The notes beneath the pieces are model-generated. The model saw only the letters and a list, made by a program, of their open reading frames with translations. It was not told where the DNA came from and made no database searches. Source: Strigops habroptila (Eukaryota; Chordata; Aves; Psittaciformes; Psittacidae). From it: DNA of 64,000 nt. Location of the stretch: contig NC_044298.2 in the NCBI RefSeq assembly GCF_004027225.2, positions 62,001-126,000 of the forward strand, read 5' to 3'. The stretch's first letter is position 1. Each line of letters starts with the position of its first letter. A program made the position numbers and the translations under genes. Shown here one piece after another: positions 34,575-62,525 of this stretch.

Positions 34575-34850
34575 CTCTCCGGCGGGCGAGGACGGAGCCG
34601 CTTCACCTCCACCCCTGGGCCATCATCATCACCCAGCGGGTGATGCGGCCAGAAGCGCCCCCCGGCCCCATGCCCGGTGCTGGTCCCAGGACGGGGCTCC
34701 CAGCGCAGTTGGGGCCCGGCCCAGCCCAGCGCTGCCCCGGCAGCGACTGCGGGAACCAGAAAGTCCTGCTGGAAGGGGACGAGCCTCAGCCTGCTCCGCG
34801 CCCGCCCTGCGGAGCCTGGTGGAGGGAGCCGGGATGGGAGCTGCGGTGCT
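34575..34850 (-). other. SEMA4A: Possible SEMA4A 5' UTR exon
   Basis: GC-rich sequence on the minus strand ends in a good donor (CGGAG|GTAAAG near 34579) that could splice to the acceptor at 34117. There is no protein homology. It is one of two candidates for the upstream exon. Confidence 0.3.
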
Positions 34851-34967
34851 GCTGCTCCTCCTGCTGGGGGGGAACGGGGTGTCCCAGTGCCCGGGTTCCC
34901 GCCTGGCTTTGGAGCGAGGGTGAAGCAATGGTGGTTTTTCTGCTGAGCATCGTTCCTGCGAATGGCC

Positions 34968-35225
34968 CCATGGGGCTGAGCATCACCCCCTAAAACAGTG
35001 CCATGGGGCTGAGCATCACCTCCTAAAACAATGCTATGGGGCTGAGCATCACCCCCTAAAACAGTGCTATGGGCTGGACATTGCACCCTCCAAAAAGCCC
35101 TACAGGGCGAGCATCACCCCTCTAAAAGCAGCGCCATGGGGCTGAGCATCACCCCTGAAAACAGTGCCATAGGGCTGAGCATTACCCCTTAAAACCAGGC
35201 CATGGGGCTGGACATTGCCCCCCAT
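34968..35225. repeat. 33-bp minisatellite upstream of SEMA4A
   Basis: About eight units of a 32-35 bp motif (ccatggggctgagcatcacc + cctaaaacagtg). Because the unit is near 33 bp, the minus frame reads an 11-residue periodic VLGGDAQPHGT-like string. Two decayed units lie at about 34453-34515. Confidence 0.85.
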
Positions 35226-36069
35226 GAACTAGGGCTCGGGCAGGCTCCATCCTTCACCCCAGGCAGCTCCGGGGCGAGGAACCCCCCAAAGCCAATGCCC
35301 TGGAGTCCCCCCAAGGCCAGAGCCACATCTGAGCACCCCAATACCCCACTCCAGGCGCATCCTGCCCTGTCTGTGCCTCCTTACCTGCATCCCCCAGTGC
35401 CACCATCCACCCGCAGGGACCCCGGGCCCCAGGAGGGCAGCGCTGTCCCCACCACCTCGCTTGGCTGGGACAGAAAGCTCCTTGTGAGCACAGAAAGTAG
35501 GTTACTCTGCCCCGGATTTCCCACTTGGGGACACACGGAGCCTCGGACCGGCCGCATTGTTCTGCCCTGGGCTGGAGCCACCGGGGCCGGCGGAGGGGGA
35601 GGAGGGATGGGAAAGGGAGTAAGAGGCTCCTTGGTGAGGCTGAAGGCTCAGGGGGGCCGTGGTGGGGCTGTGTCCTCCCCCCAGCACAAGCCAGATCTGA
35701 TACAGGGTGGAAGCTGCTCCAGAAGCTCCATCCCAGCCCTGGCCCTCATCCTTTCTGGATCCAAAGTGGTCCATATGCGAGGGGGGCACATATGGACATT
35801 ACAGCCTCCCTGGATAGGGTTTGGAAGCGAGTGTCGCCAAGGGCCACTCAATGCTGGAGTAGTTTGGTTGTCCCTGGTGCTTCCGGGTTCACCACGGCCG
35901 TGGCTCCATGGGTCCCCTCTCCACATTCCCTCCAATGCCAGGGAATGTTGTGCTGCCAAGAAACACAAATTCTCCTTCCAAAGAGTGGTTTAAGCTGCCC
36001 CAGGATGGAGCCAGACCCAGGCCATGTGCTCAGCAAGGGAACAGGGAGGCCCCAACCTCTGCCCATGTC

Positions 36070-36185
36070 ATAGAATAGAACCACAGCATGGTTTGGGTTG
36101 GGAGGGAGCTTAAACCCCAGCTTCAACCCCCTGCCACAGGCGGAACACCTTCCACTAGAGCAGGTTGCTCCAAGCCCCATCCATC
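36070..36185 (-). mobile_element. CR1 LINE 3' fragment
   Basis: Reverse terminus from tagaatagaaccacagcatgg to ccaagccccatccatcctgg, upstream of SEMA4A. Confidence 0.75.
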
Positions 36186-36549
36186 CTGGCCAGGATGGGG
36201 CATGTCACCCCTCAGGAGCATCCCTGTGGAATGGAGAGGTGCTGAGATGCTTCCAACACCCAGGAACAACCTTACTCCCGCCCCCCCCACCTCAGAGCCC
36301 GGGCAGGAGGAGGGGTGGGGGAGATGGAAAGCAAAGGATGCAGTAAGGATATAGCAGGATGCAGGGGAGGAATCTGGGGGAGAATACAGGGAGATGGGGA
36401 GGGATTCAAGAGGTGGGGAACGCAAAGGGTGGGGATAGAAAGAGGTGGGAGGATGCACAGGAGGGAACTGGGGGGTAGCGGAGGGATGTGGAGGGGTGCG
36501 CGGGAGATGTGGGATGAAGGGGGGGGGGGGGTGCTCCTAACGCGGGATG

Positions 36550-36800
36550 CAGGGAAGCGATCCCCGGGGCTGGGACCTCCGGCCCTTTGTCACCGCCCGG
36601 CAGCATCAGGGCGGTCTGGGGGGGTCCCCAGAGCCCATCCCCGCTATAGCGACCACCCGCAGCCCCCGCGGAGCCCCGGTCCCCGTGCGCGGCGGTACCG
36701 ACCTGCGGCAGCCCAGGGCCGGGCTGGCGGGAGCATCCCCGGGGCCGCCGGATGCTGCTCACGTCGCCATGGCAACGGCTCGGGGCGGACACACGGACGG
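36550..36800 (-). promoter_or_regulatory. SEMA4A: CpG-rich region, candidate SEMA4A promoter / first exon
   Basis: A CpG-rich islet about 2.5 kb upstream of the SEMA4A start exon. The minus strand carries a donor (TGCCGCAG|GTCGGT, exon end near 36703) and an RFX X-box lies just upstream at 36763-36776. It is the best promoter candidate between LMNA and SEMA4A. Assignment to SEMA4A is by position only. Confidence 0.45.
36763..36776. promoter_or_regulatory. RFX X-box
   Basis: GTCGCCATGGCAAC matches the X-box consensus GTNRCC-N(0-3)-RGYAAC exactly with a 2-bp spacer. It sits inside the CpG-rich islet, about 60 bp upstream of the candidate exon end. Confidence 0.65.
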
Positions 36801-36870
36801 ACACACGGACGGACACGCGTGTACACGGCACATGTATGACCGCGCACACACACGCACATGTGCGGGGACA
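36781..36870. repeat. CA/GGAC-rich simple repeat
   Basis: Units of ggacacac/ggacgg followed by (ca)n-like sequence, directly beside the X-box. Confidence 0.6.
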
Positions 36871-37004
36871 CGCACAGCACAGACATCCCTGAGCAGCGCC
36901 CCCCCCAGCTTTGGACACGCTGCTCTGCCCCATAACTACATCGTGTCACCCCAGCTTTGCTCTGCCCCTGTTTGCAGTATGGCCCCGCACCCCATCCCTG
37001 CACC

Positions 37005-37210
37005 CCCATCCTTGCACCCCCTTATCCACAATGCATCCCTGTACCCACCTCTGCACCCCTGTGGCTGTACTACACCCCCCTATATCCACACTGTATCCCT
37101 GAATCCTATCCCTGCCTCCCCATATCCACACTGCATTCCTGAGTCCCATCCCTGTGCCCCCACAGCCACAGTGCATCCCTGAATCCCTGCACCCCCATAT
37201 GCACACCACA
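37005..37210. repeat. ~40-bp imperfect minisatellite
   Basis: About five units built on ccccatatccacactgcatc + cctgaatcccatccctg. Confidence 0.65.
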
Positions 37211-38167
37211 TCCCTGGACCCTCATCCCCACTCCCCCACCTCGCACCAGCCGTGCTGGCTTGGGGGGGTGGGGTCCCCAGAGGGGGTTCTTGGCCCATCA
37301 ACAGGACCCCATCCTGAGCACCCCCCAGCACCCCAGTTTGGTCGATGGCACTTCCCATGAGAGCAAGTCTGCCCCGATCCCACTTCTCCTTCCCCTTGCT
37401 GGAACCCCGAAACAGGATCCTGCCTCCGCTGCTTCCTCCCTGCACATCCTCAGGCAAGTCCCTTGTCTCCAACCTGGACCAGGCATGAGGAACCCCAGGG
37501 AGGTACCTGCTGGGGGCACCAGCACCCCAAAGGCATCAGGCTGGGAACGAGCCTATCCAGGAGCCCATTTTTCCCCCTTGGCTGCTCCCCACTCCCACGA
37601 GGCTCCAGTGCTCCGGAGCCTTTGCCTGGGATCCATAAGGAGCTTGTGCCTCGTGCCTTGAAGGCTTAGCCAAAGCTGTGGGGATGCAGAGCTGCCCCGG
37701 CCCCTTCCCACCCCAAGGGTTGAGCCACGTCCCCTCCTTCTCCCCCCACTTTTGGTCCCCCCAAGGGTCCCCCCATGACATGCAGCCCCTTGGGGTGCAA
37801 CCTTGGGGGGTGGCAGTGGGCTCAAGCTCCCATCTCAAAGCACCCTTGCGATTAGCAGGGAGACCTGACCTTAATCCCCCTGGGCATGCAGGGGCCTGGA
37901 GGGGGCCGGTGTGGGGCTGGTGGGGCCCCTGGCACCTCCCGCCAGATGTGCTGGGCATTCCTGGCTCTATCCCAGCCCAAGGGCTGCTCCAAGGCTCTCC
38001 CGCAGAGACCCTGCCGCTCAGTGCACAAGTGGGTGCGGACGGGCCATGGTCTCATTTCCCTCCTGTCACCCACCCTGGGGAGCCCAAAGCTGGGCTCAGC
38101 CTTGTGGCTGCAGCAGGAGAACCCCAAACCTGGGCTGGGGCTCTGCCACAGGCTCCCTTGTGCATGG

Positions 38168-38430
38168 TCCTCATGGGCTGTGTGAGGTGTCATGGGCCAT
38201 ACGGGCTCCCCATGGGCTGTACATGGGCCCCATAGGCTGCACCAGGCGCCAGTGGGGCTTATGCAAGGTCTACATGGGCTGTGCAAGGCTCCCATGGGAT
38301 GTGTGAGTTCCCCGTGGGCTGTACATGGTCTCCATGGGGCTGTGCAAGGTCCCCATGGGATGTGTGGGGTCCCCATGTGCTGTACAAGGTCCCCAGGTGC
38401 TGTACAAGGTCCCCATGGGGCCGTGCAAGG
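38168..38430. repeat. ~20-bp minisatellite near LMNA 3' end
   Basis: About a dozen variants of ccccatgggctgtgcaaggt in tandem over 260 bp. Confidence 0.75.
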
Positions 38431-39064
38431 AGCCCACAGCTCGTGGGGCACTGAGGCAGGCGAAGGGGCACTGACTTCCCAGTGTCACCAGCCCTGATGT
38501 GGCAGGGCCCCAGTGTCACCAGCCCCATTCACCCCTTGGAACCCATTGCCCTCAGCCCTGCTTGCACCCATCTCCAGGGTGCTGTGACCCCGTTCAATGA
38601 GGGGGACCCATTGGGTGGGCACCTACCTGTGCCTGCGCTCACCCGTCCGTGCTCCTCACATCGCGGCTCCCAGCGCCAGGCCCAGTAAAGCCGATTAGGG
38701 ACCAGCTTTACAGCTCCCTCCTTCTTGCCACATCTCCTCCCGCCTCATTCCAGTGCCTGGCACAGCCCGGGCAGGGCGGGAATACACGGGGAAGGGGTCC
38801 CCTTGGTGGGGTGCTGGGGTCATCCCGTGGTAGGAGCAAAGCTGCACCCTGGGGCTCACTCAGGTTCTACAGCTCCCCCCCCCCCCCAATCTGTCCCATC
38901 CAGGGGGATTTCTGCTTCCCAAAAGCCCAGGGGCAGGGAATCTCTGAGCCTTCTCCCCACGTTCCATCCCCTCTTCACTAGTGTTGGAGCTGGGGGGCTT
39001 CCGGTCCCACAATCCCGACCCGCTTCCCAGGACATCAATGACAACAGCACACAGGGTGGGAAGG

Positions 39065-40196
39065 GATCAGCTCTATTGATTCCAGAAGGAAATAGAGGCA
39101 GGAATACAGAAGCTTTGCAAGCACAGATACATAACGCGGTGTCACCATATCCCGCTGGAGCAGGGGGCTCGCACCGGGGGCCTGATCCTGTCCTCAGGCT
39201 GGGGGTCAAGAGCTGGATGGAGCCTGGCAGAGAGGGGAGCTGCCCCCCAGATCCCCCTCACTCAAAGGAAAACCTTCCTCAATGCTTCCTACAGCATCCT
39301 TGGCCTCATCCTGCCTGGAAAAGGGCTCCTGAGCTCCTACCACTGGAGAACAAAGAGGGGTTTGAACCCCACTGGATGCAGCATCCCCCGAAGAGGACGT
39401 TCAAGTGGGTCCTGCAGGAGCGAGGTCCATCACCCCATCCACCGAATCCATCTGGTCCCAGCATACAGCTCCAGGGCGTTTCACTTCCCATATTCCATCC
39501 ACCCGTGATGCCGTGCGGGATCCCTGCTCCGGAGCGGCTCCCGCCTTGGCTAAGGCACAACTTGGCTGCTTATAAACGAGAGACCCCAAGGGGCAAAGAG
39601 GCGCTTGGGCTGGGGAATACAGTACATGGAGTGACGGGAATGCTGCCGGATGCCCGCGAGCGGGGACCTGAAAATGGGGGAAAAAGGGGGAAAAAAATGG
39701 GAATTTGGGGAGCAAATCCCCAAAAGAGCCCGAGTTGCTCGAGGCATCGCTCCACGTCAGGCACCAGCATCAGAGCTGCTCTGCTCAGCCCCATGGGAAT
39801 GGCTTCGCTTCTCCCAGCCCTAGAGAAAAAGCTTTGGCAAATACTAGGATAGCATCTATGGAGCTGTCGAATTCCAATCTCCTGCTCCGTAAACACAATT
39901 CCTCCTTGTCTTTGGCTGCAGTTTTAAAAAGATTTGGAAGCTGAAAAAGCTTTTTTGGTTTTTTTTTTTGTTTGGTTTTTGTTTTTTATAGAAATAGATC
40001 TTTTTTCTTTACAAAAACAAAAAATCAAAGCATCTGGAAGCGTTTTGAATAGATTTATATATAAAATTCCTGCTCTAGAAAAGAAAAAATCCCAACGTTG
40101 GTGCTGGATGTCAGTGGGTTGAAAAGAAAACACCAAAGTACTCTGGCTTTGGGAAAGCAAAACCTGCCGAGGGATCCCAGGAATGGTGCCACGGAG
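39065..40196 (-). other. LMNA: Probable LMNA 3' UTR
   Basis: About 1.1 kb past the stop. It includes an A/T-rich stretch (39930-40090) and ends at a non-canonical gene-strand AATAGA (39077-39072) followed by a GT-rich element. No AATAAA was found, so the end is uncertain. Confidence 0.4.
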
Positions 40197-56532
<16,336 letters not shown>

Positions 56533-56569
56533 TCAGGTCACGGCTCGATGTCCCCAACCGAGCGCCTCG

Positions 56570-56650
56570 GCTGCTCCTGCTTGTCTGGGTGACTCGCTTA
56601 TATCCCGACTAGGAGGAGGAGCTGCGAGGAGGAGGAGGGTGGAGTTAGCC
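56570..56650 (-). promoter_or_regulatory. LMNA: LMNA core promoter with TATA-like element
   Basis: The gene strand reads GGATATAAGCGAG (TATA-like element at about 56606-56597), some 95 bp upstream of the start codon. Just upstream is a purine/pyrimidine-asymmetric (ggagga) stretch. The cap site is inferred near 56,570, giving a short 5' UTR. No intron is needed in the 5' UTR. Confidence 0.5.
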
Positions 56651-57216
56651 GGGGCCTGGCTGGGGACAACCCACTTGCATCAGTCAAGGCTGTTGCTTGG
56701 TGAAAGCCGGGAAAAGCATCCTTGGGAATAGGGGCCTTGGGGTGAGCCCATTGGAAACACCCCTTTGCAAACACCACCACCACCCCCCCCCCCCCGCTTT
56801 TCCCAGCTTTCAGCTTTGGAAAGGGCAAAGTGCTCCAAGCCTCGGGGGGGCTGCACCAGGCACCCCCAGGACATCACTGCCCTACACAGTGGGGTAGGTG
56901 GCATCTCAAGCTGGCCCCAGGGGGTCCTGGCATACCCCAAGCACAGGACCCTGGAGCACCCCAAGATTTGAGGTCTGGGAACCCAAGTACAGAATGCCAG
57001 GTCACCCATTGCCCAGGGTGCCCCCGAACCCCAAATCATCACAGACCTAGAGCCCTGGGGCACCCGAGGACACCCCATTGCACTGGCTTTGCCCAGTTCT
57101 CTTAGCATCAGTCACTCCCATTGCTCCCAGTTTCCCTGTGCCCAGTTTAACCCTTTCTCCCCCTTTCCCATCCCAGATGTGCTCAGTTTGGAACTCCCCC
57201 AGTTCTGAGCACCAGC

Positions 57217-57335
57217 AGAGTCCAGTTCCCATTCTCCCACCACCCATTCCCAGCCCCACCAGTTCCCATTCTCCCACCACCCATTCCCAGCTCCACCAGT
57301 TCCCATTCTCCCACCACCATTCCCAGCCCCACCAG
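57217..57335. repeat. 42-bp triple tandem repeat
   Basis: Three near-identical copies of ccagttcccattctcccacc + acccattcccagccccac in the LMNA 5' flank. Confidence 0.8.
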
Positions 57336-59549
57336 TGCTCAGCCATTCTCCCATTATCTCCAGTTCCCACAGGGATGATTCCCAAGTCTTCCCAGCTTGG
57401 TCCAGGCTGCTCTGCCTCCCTCCGAGCCCTATCAGCTCCTGACTGCCAGATCTGCTTCCTGGCACCCCCAGTGCTACTGGGGGGGTGTTTGTCCCCTCCT
57501 TAGGCTTCATTGGCACTAAAAGCCAATCCCTCCTGCACAGGAGAGGGAAAACTGAGAATGGCAATGGGAGAGGAGAAGTAGCACCCCAGTAATGAGGTCG
57601 GCTGTGGGGGCTTCAGCTTCCTCCTTTATAGGTTCCTGCTTACAGTGCTGGGATCTGCAGCAAGGAAAGCTGGAATGGGAGCTGTATCCCACGGCTGGGA
57701 ACACTGGTGGAAGCCTGGGCACCGCGATCCATGGCCGTCCCAGCTCGTCCTGCAGCTGAGCTCCGTTCCCTTCCCAGTGCGCTCAGAGCAGGAAAGCCGA
57801 GGGCAGGCTGGGAATGACTCACCCAGCAACCAGAGCAACACAGGCAAACACATGGGGCACACGCAGAGGGACACGCGTGTGGGTGCATGCGCGCTCCGGG
57901 AATGATTAATCCCGGCTCCATGAGTCACTGTCACTGGAGCAGGAGTGGGGTGGGGACAGGGAATGCAGCAGCAGCCAACTTTGGGGAAGCAACAGCCGAA
58001 TGGCAGGAAGCAGCTACCGCGCTCCCTTGCTCAGCCCTTCTCCTTTGTGTTTGCAGCTCTATTCCCTTTCCCACCCTCCTGCCTGTTCCCCATGTCCTCC
58101 ACTCACTTATCTGCTTCCCTTGGCTGCACTATAGCCCTGGGGACCCGCATGCATGGGCCTGGGGACATGAGGGGTGTTGACGGTGCCCCAAGGACAAGGA
58201 CAACAGGGTTAAAGATGCTTTCACTTCACATGGGAACTGCAGCCAGGGCAAAGGCACAGGGATGAGCTTGGGCAATAGCTAAAAATCCCAGCTAAGGGTC
58301 ATGGGTGCAGCAGGGCCCATATCCTGGCTCCTGGCCCTTGGTCCTGTCCTTCACTGCCCATTTGAAGGCTTCTCCTGGGCTGGGGGCAGCAGGACAACGT
58401 GGGGGGCTTGGGGGGCTCTTGTCACCCTCCTTGGTGGGGGTGACAGACCCGGGTGGGCTCTCTGCCCCCGTTGCTCTGGTTGCTGCATGCACAGGGTGGT
58501 GATGCCCTTCTCCTGCTCCATCGTCCCCACCAGTCCCAAGGGACACCCTCAGCCCTGCCTTGGACCAGGGCAGGATTATCCCAACCCGACACAGCCATGG
58601 GTCTGTCTGGCTCGTGATGGCAAAGAGGTTCTTGTCCCTTGTGCAAGGCAGGAGGGGTTTAATTCAAAGCAGATGAGCCACGGGATGAGGCTCCGCTCAG
58701 CACCTCCCATCCCTGCCACAGCCAGGCCAGGATCCGTGCCCAGAACTGGGAATTCCTGTGGTTTCCACGAGCTGGAGCAGTGTGTGCATGAGGAGCGATG
58801 CGCAGGGGATGGTGAGGGGTGATGGAGGGATGGATGAGGAGGCTGTGTGGCTCCAGCACAGGCGCTATCTCCCCCAGCAGGACTCGGAAGGCAGAAATCA
58901 GCGCCATCGCTGGAATTCCAACCTCCTTCCAGCCTCCAACACTCCTTGGTCAGCAAAAGAAGCCTGGAACCATGGAGTGCTGCTCTGCGCGTTTGGGGTG
59001 CTGAGAGGAGCTGCAGATCCAAGGCTGCTCCAGCATGGAGAGCCATGGGATGGGGATGTGCCATCGGTGGGAGCCTTATGGAATGGGGCTCTTCCCAAGG
59101 AGCCTGGGGGTCCCTCTCTGGGCTGTGCTCCCCTCGCCCCTCGACATCGTTCCTCCAGCTCTTTCCAAAGCAGACACATCCCATCTCCAAGTGGGAATTT
59201 GCTCTTTCCAACCGTCTCTTCTGGCCAACAAGACATCAAAGCGTTAACCCTGCATCCCTGCCCACGCCGCTACCAGCAGGAGAAGATCCCATCCTCCAAG
59301 TTTCTTCCCATCGGACCCCAGGCAGCCGAAAATCACTGCGTTGGCTGTACCCAGAGGTCCCCCTCCCTTATCTCGAGCAGTAAGTGACATGCCCAAGGGT
59401 GAAGGGATGCAGTGGTAGAGGCAGGGATGGGACCTAGATCCCCCCATCCAGCATCCCAATGCATGGTGCTGACCTGCAAGGCCCTGTGCTGGGCTTCCAA
59501 TTCCTCCCCCCCAAACTGTGCACATAAGGGGGTTGGTGTGTACGTGTAG

Positions 59550-59655
59550 AGGAGCTTTAATTAGCTAATACTCTCTAATAGGCTCTAATTGCCTTGTTAT
59601 AAGAGGTAATTACAGCGATACATCAATTAGAGCTGGAAAATTAATAGATTTACCA
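59550..59655. promoter_or_regulatory. AT-rich homeodomain-site islet (candidate enhancer)
   Basis: About 100 bp of strongly AT-rich sequence set in 60% GC DNA. It has TAATTA at 59558-59563 and 59607-59612, CTAATTG at 59585-59591, CAATTAG at 59624-59630 and ATTAAT near 59639. The 10-mers at 59582-59591 and 59624-59633 are perfect reverse complements. It resembles a conserved homeobox-bound element; conservation is not tested. Confidence 0.4.
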
Positions 59656-60689
59656 GTTGCATTTGCGGTGAGGGCTGGAACTCGCAGTGAGCAGCGGCCG
59701 GGGGGGAGCTCGGAGGTGCCAACAGGAGGAATGGCACTAATCTTGCTCGAGCATCCTGTGATCCACTAGCACCCACAGCCCCGCTGTGCTCAGCAGCCAA
59801 GGGGTTAAAGCAGATCGGATGGACACCCAGACATGAGGATGGGGTCCATGGGACAGGTCCCTGCTGTGTCCCTCTGGGATGCTGGAATAAGTCACCTCTG
59901 CCAGGGATGGGGCAGCAGAGGCAAGAGCACCCCTGGGGCTCGGGGACATGCTCTGGGCTCTTCCCTAACCCAGGAGGTGCCAAGCGGCCGCTCCAGGTAT
60001 CCCAATGGGAAATGCATCCCCTGGCTTGGCTGCGAGGGAAGGGTTTGGAAGGAAAAGCCGGTTTGGCATCACGTTGCTTTGTGGCCATTTTCCAACTCCC
60101 AAACGAAGGCTGAGCCCTCCTGCCCCTTCCCCAAGTTGTTCCTATAGAGCAGGAGCAGCCTGTTTTCCATACAGCCCATGGACCATGTGTCCATCACCCG
60201 GAATATCCCATTTCACATCAAGGAGCAAGCTTCTGAGTGTGGAATCCTGAGCAGGGCAGTTTCCTGCTCCCCACAACCCCCCATTGGGGTCACACTCATC
60301 TTTTATTGCCCATTTTCCCCCATGCAGCGGCTTGGCACACACAGGAAAAGCAAATACAATGGGCTGGCACCAGCCCAGGACACAGTGGGGCAAAGGCTGG
60401 AGCCTCCTACACAAGGACCAGCCTGGGATGTGCCCCCTTAACTGCCACCCTGGGCATGGCACCCCGCCAGCTCACCCCATCCATGTGGGAAGGGGCTCGA
60501 AGGACTCAAACCCCTTTGTGCTTTGCCGGGGGGGGATGGATGGAGGCCTGAGGAGCAGGACCTGAGGTGTTGGGTGAGGAGAAGCTCCCCACGAGCTGGC
60601 CCAGAACCCCCCCTGTGCTGGGCTGCACCCCCAGAGCAGGAGCAGCAGGTCAGGGAGGGGATCCTGCCCCTCTGCTGTGCTCTGGGGAC

Positions 60690-61042
60690 ACCTTAGAGCA
60701 GCTCCAGTGCCTAAAGGGGCTCCAGGAAACCTGGAGAGGGGCTTTGGACAAGGGATGTAGGGACAGGACAAGGGGAATGGCTTTAACCTGCCAGAGGAGA
60801 GATTGAGATGAGCTCTGAGGCAGAAGCTCTTCCCTGTGAGGGTGCTGAGGCGCTGGCACAGGGTGCCCAGAGAAGCTGTGGCTGCCCCATCCCTGGCAGT
60901 GTTCAAGGCCAGGTTGGACACAGGGGCTTGGAGCAACCTGCTCCAGTGGAAGGTGTCCCTGCCCGTGGCAGAGGTTGGAGCTGGAGGAGCTTTAAGGTCC
61001 ATTCCCACCCAAACCCGTCTGTGATTCATTCCGTGATTCATT
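60690..61042 (+). mobile_element. CR1 LINE 3' fragment with tail
   Basis: Plus copy from accttagagcagctccagtg to a repeated tail (gtgattcattccgtgattca) in the LMNA 5' flank; little diverged. Confidence 0.87.
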
Positions 61043-61064
61043 CTGTCCCTGGCTGATCTCAGTG

Positions 61065-61115
61065 TTTGTGCTATAAAAAAGTCTATAAGCGCCCCGGCTC
61101 TTCCAGCACTGCAGG
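61065..61115 (+). promoter_or_regulatory. TATA box followed by an exon-like end
   Basis: GCTATAAAAAAG (about 61069) is followed some 30-40 bp later by CTTCCAGCACTGCAG|GTAGGG, a good donor. This is the layout of a TATA promoter with a tiny first exon, right after a CR1 tail. No downstream exon is recognised. Confidence 0.2.
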
Positions 61116-62462
61116 TAGGGCTGGGCACAGGGCTGGGGGCTCCATCCTGACCCCATTCCACAACTAAAGCTGGGATAATCCTTTGGTATCACCTCTCGCA
61201 GGCAGGGATGTGCTTTGGGAAGATTTCCTCCCATGTGGCCTGTGCCAGCTCTCGCTGGCATGGAAAACACGGGAGGCTCCAACCCCTGGCAGGGCTTCAG
61301 CCAGCGCCACGGGCAGGATGTGGATCTGTCTCCCCTCATCCCAAGGCCAGAGCAATCCCAGCTCACCAGCTTCCTCGCAGGGCACTGGAGCTGCCAAGGG
61401 GGATGTTTGTGCAGGATGGAGCTGGAGAGCAGCCAGGCCATTGCCGGTGCTCAGCATTCCCTGGCTGCCATGCTGGAAGCCTGCAGGAAAGGTGGGCAGA
61501 AGCCAGTCAGCCTCCAGGGCTCCCCATGGCCCTGCTGAGCTTCCAGCATCCTCCAGCCCAGCCCCAGCCCTCAGGGCACCGGTGCTCCCGGCACCTCTTC
61601 TTCCCCAGGGAAGCCCCTGTGGGGCCAAGGACTTGCAGGCAGGAGCTGCTGCAGTTCCCGTGTGTAGTGGTTGGGTGCTCCAAAGTCTCTTGCCTGGGGG
61701 CTTTTAGGATCCCACAAGACAAATCTCTCCAGGGGTGTTTCAGGATGGACTAATCCCAACCTTTTCCCCATGTGTCACCCATGTGCACAATGCCCAGCCC
61801 AGCACCTTTGCTCCTGCTCTACAGGATGAAACCCACCTTGTGCCAAAGAGCAGCCTCTGGCATCGCCCGCTCCCTCTGGCAGCCCCGGGGATGGATGGGA
61901 ACAGGGATGCCGCCAGGGACAAGGTTCACGGTGCCGGGACACACACCCAGAGCCACACACCCACTGTGCAAATATCCGCATCTCTTTGTGCTGCCTTTGA
62001 AAGGGAAAACTGGGAAAGACCAAGGATGGGCGGCACACACCAGCCTCAGCACTCCTGGCATCCCCAGAGCACGCGGGACAGGGAGGACTACTCCATGTAT
62101 CCCAAAGCATTCCCCATCCCCAGCAGTCCCTGTGAGTGGGTGCCAGCATCTTGCATCCAGGGAAGGCTCCTTCTGTGCTTCTTGGCAGCATCCCTGGAGA
62201 AGGGGTCATGTCTCCAGAGGTTGCATCCATGGACATCCAGGGGCGGAGGCAACTTCAAGCGCGACCGAGCAGCACTGAGAAGCTCAGAGAGTGGGATCTG
62301 AAGGGGAAAACCCAGCACTGATGGTGCTTTAGCTCCTGTCTCGAGGCCTCACACTTCCCATGCACTTGGTGTGTCGAGAATCCCATGGGCTCCTCGGTGC
62401 AGCCAGATCCTCAGTGCTGGGGAGGGAACGTGCCTTCAGCAGTAGGAGTGGACACAGCCCAC

Positions 62463-62525
62463 AGGGGGTTGGAACTGGAGGAGCTTTAAGCTCCCTTCAT
62501 CCCAACCCAGTCTGGGATTCCATGG
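62463..62525 (+). mobile_element. CR1 LINE 3' stub
   Basis: Last ~60 bp of CR1 (gggttggaactggaggagct... gtctgggattccatg). Confidence 0.7.

Larger units (their letters stand above)
34120..40190. other. SEMA4A upstream / LMNA 3' flank
   Basis: Six kilobases with no recognised coding exon. It holds the 33-bp minisatellite (34968-35225), a CR1 fragment, the CpG islet with X-box, two further tandem-repeat fields (37005-37210, 38168-38430) and, at its right end, the LMNA 3' UTR. Long open frames in this GC-rich stretch show no family resemblance. Confidence 0.6.

Noticed and set aside
34968-35225. Minisatellites resembling a CRISPR array
   Set aside because: Contiguous imperfect units without unique spacers in an animal nuclear genome; ordinary tandem repeats.
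38725-39852. 375-codon plus-strand open frame
   Set aside because: Lies antisense to the LMNA 3' UTR and flank; Pro/Gly/Ser-rich composition is what GC-rich DNA gives, with no recognisable domain.
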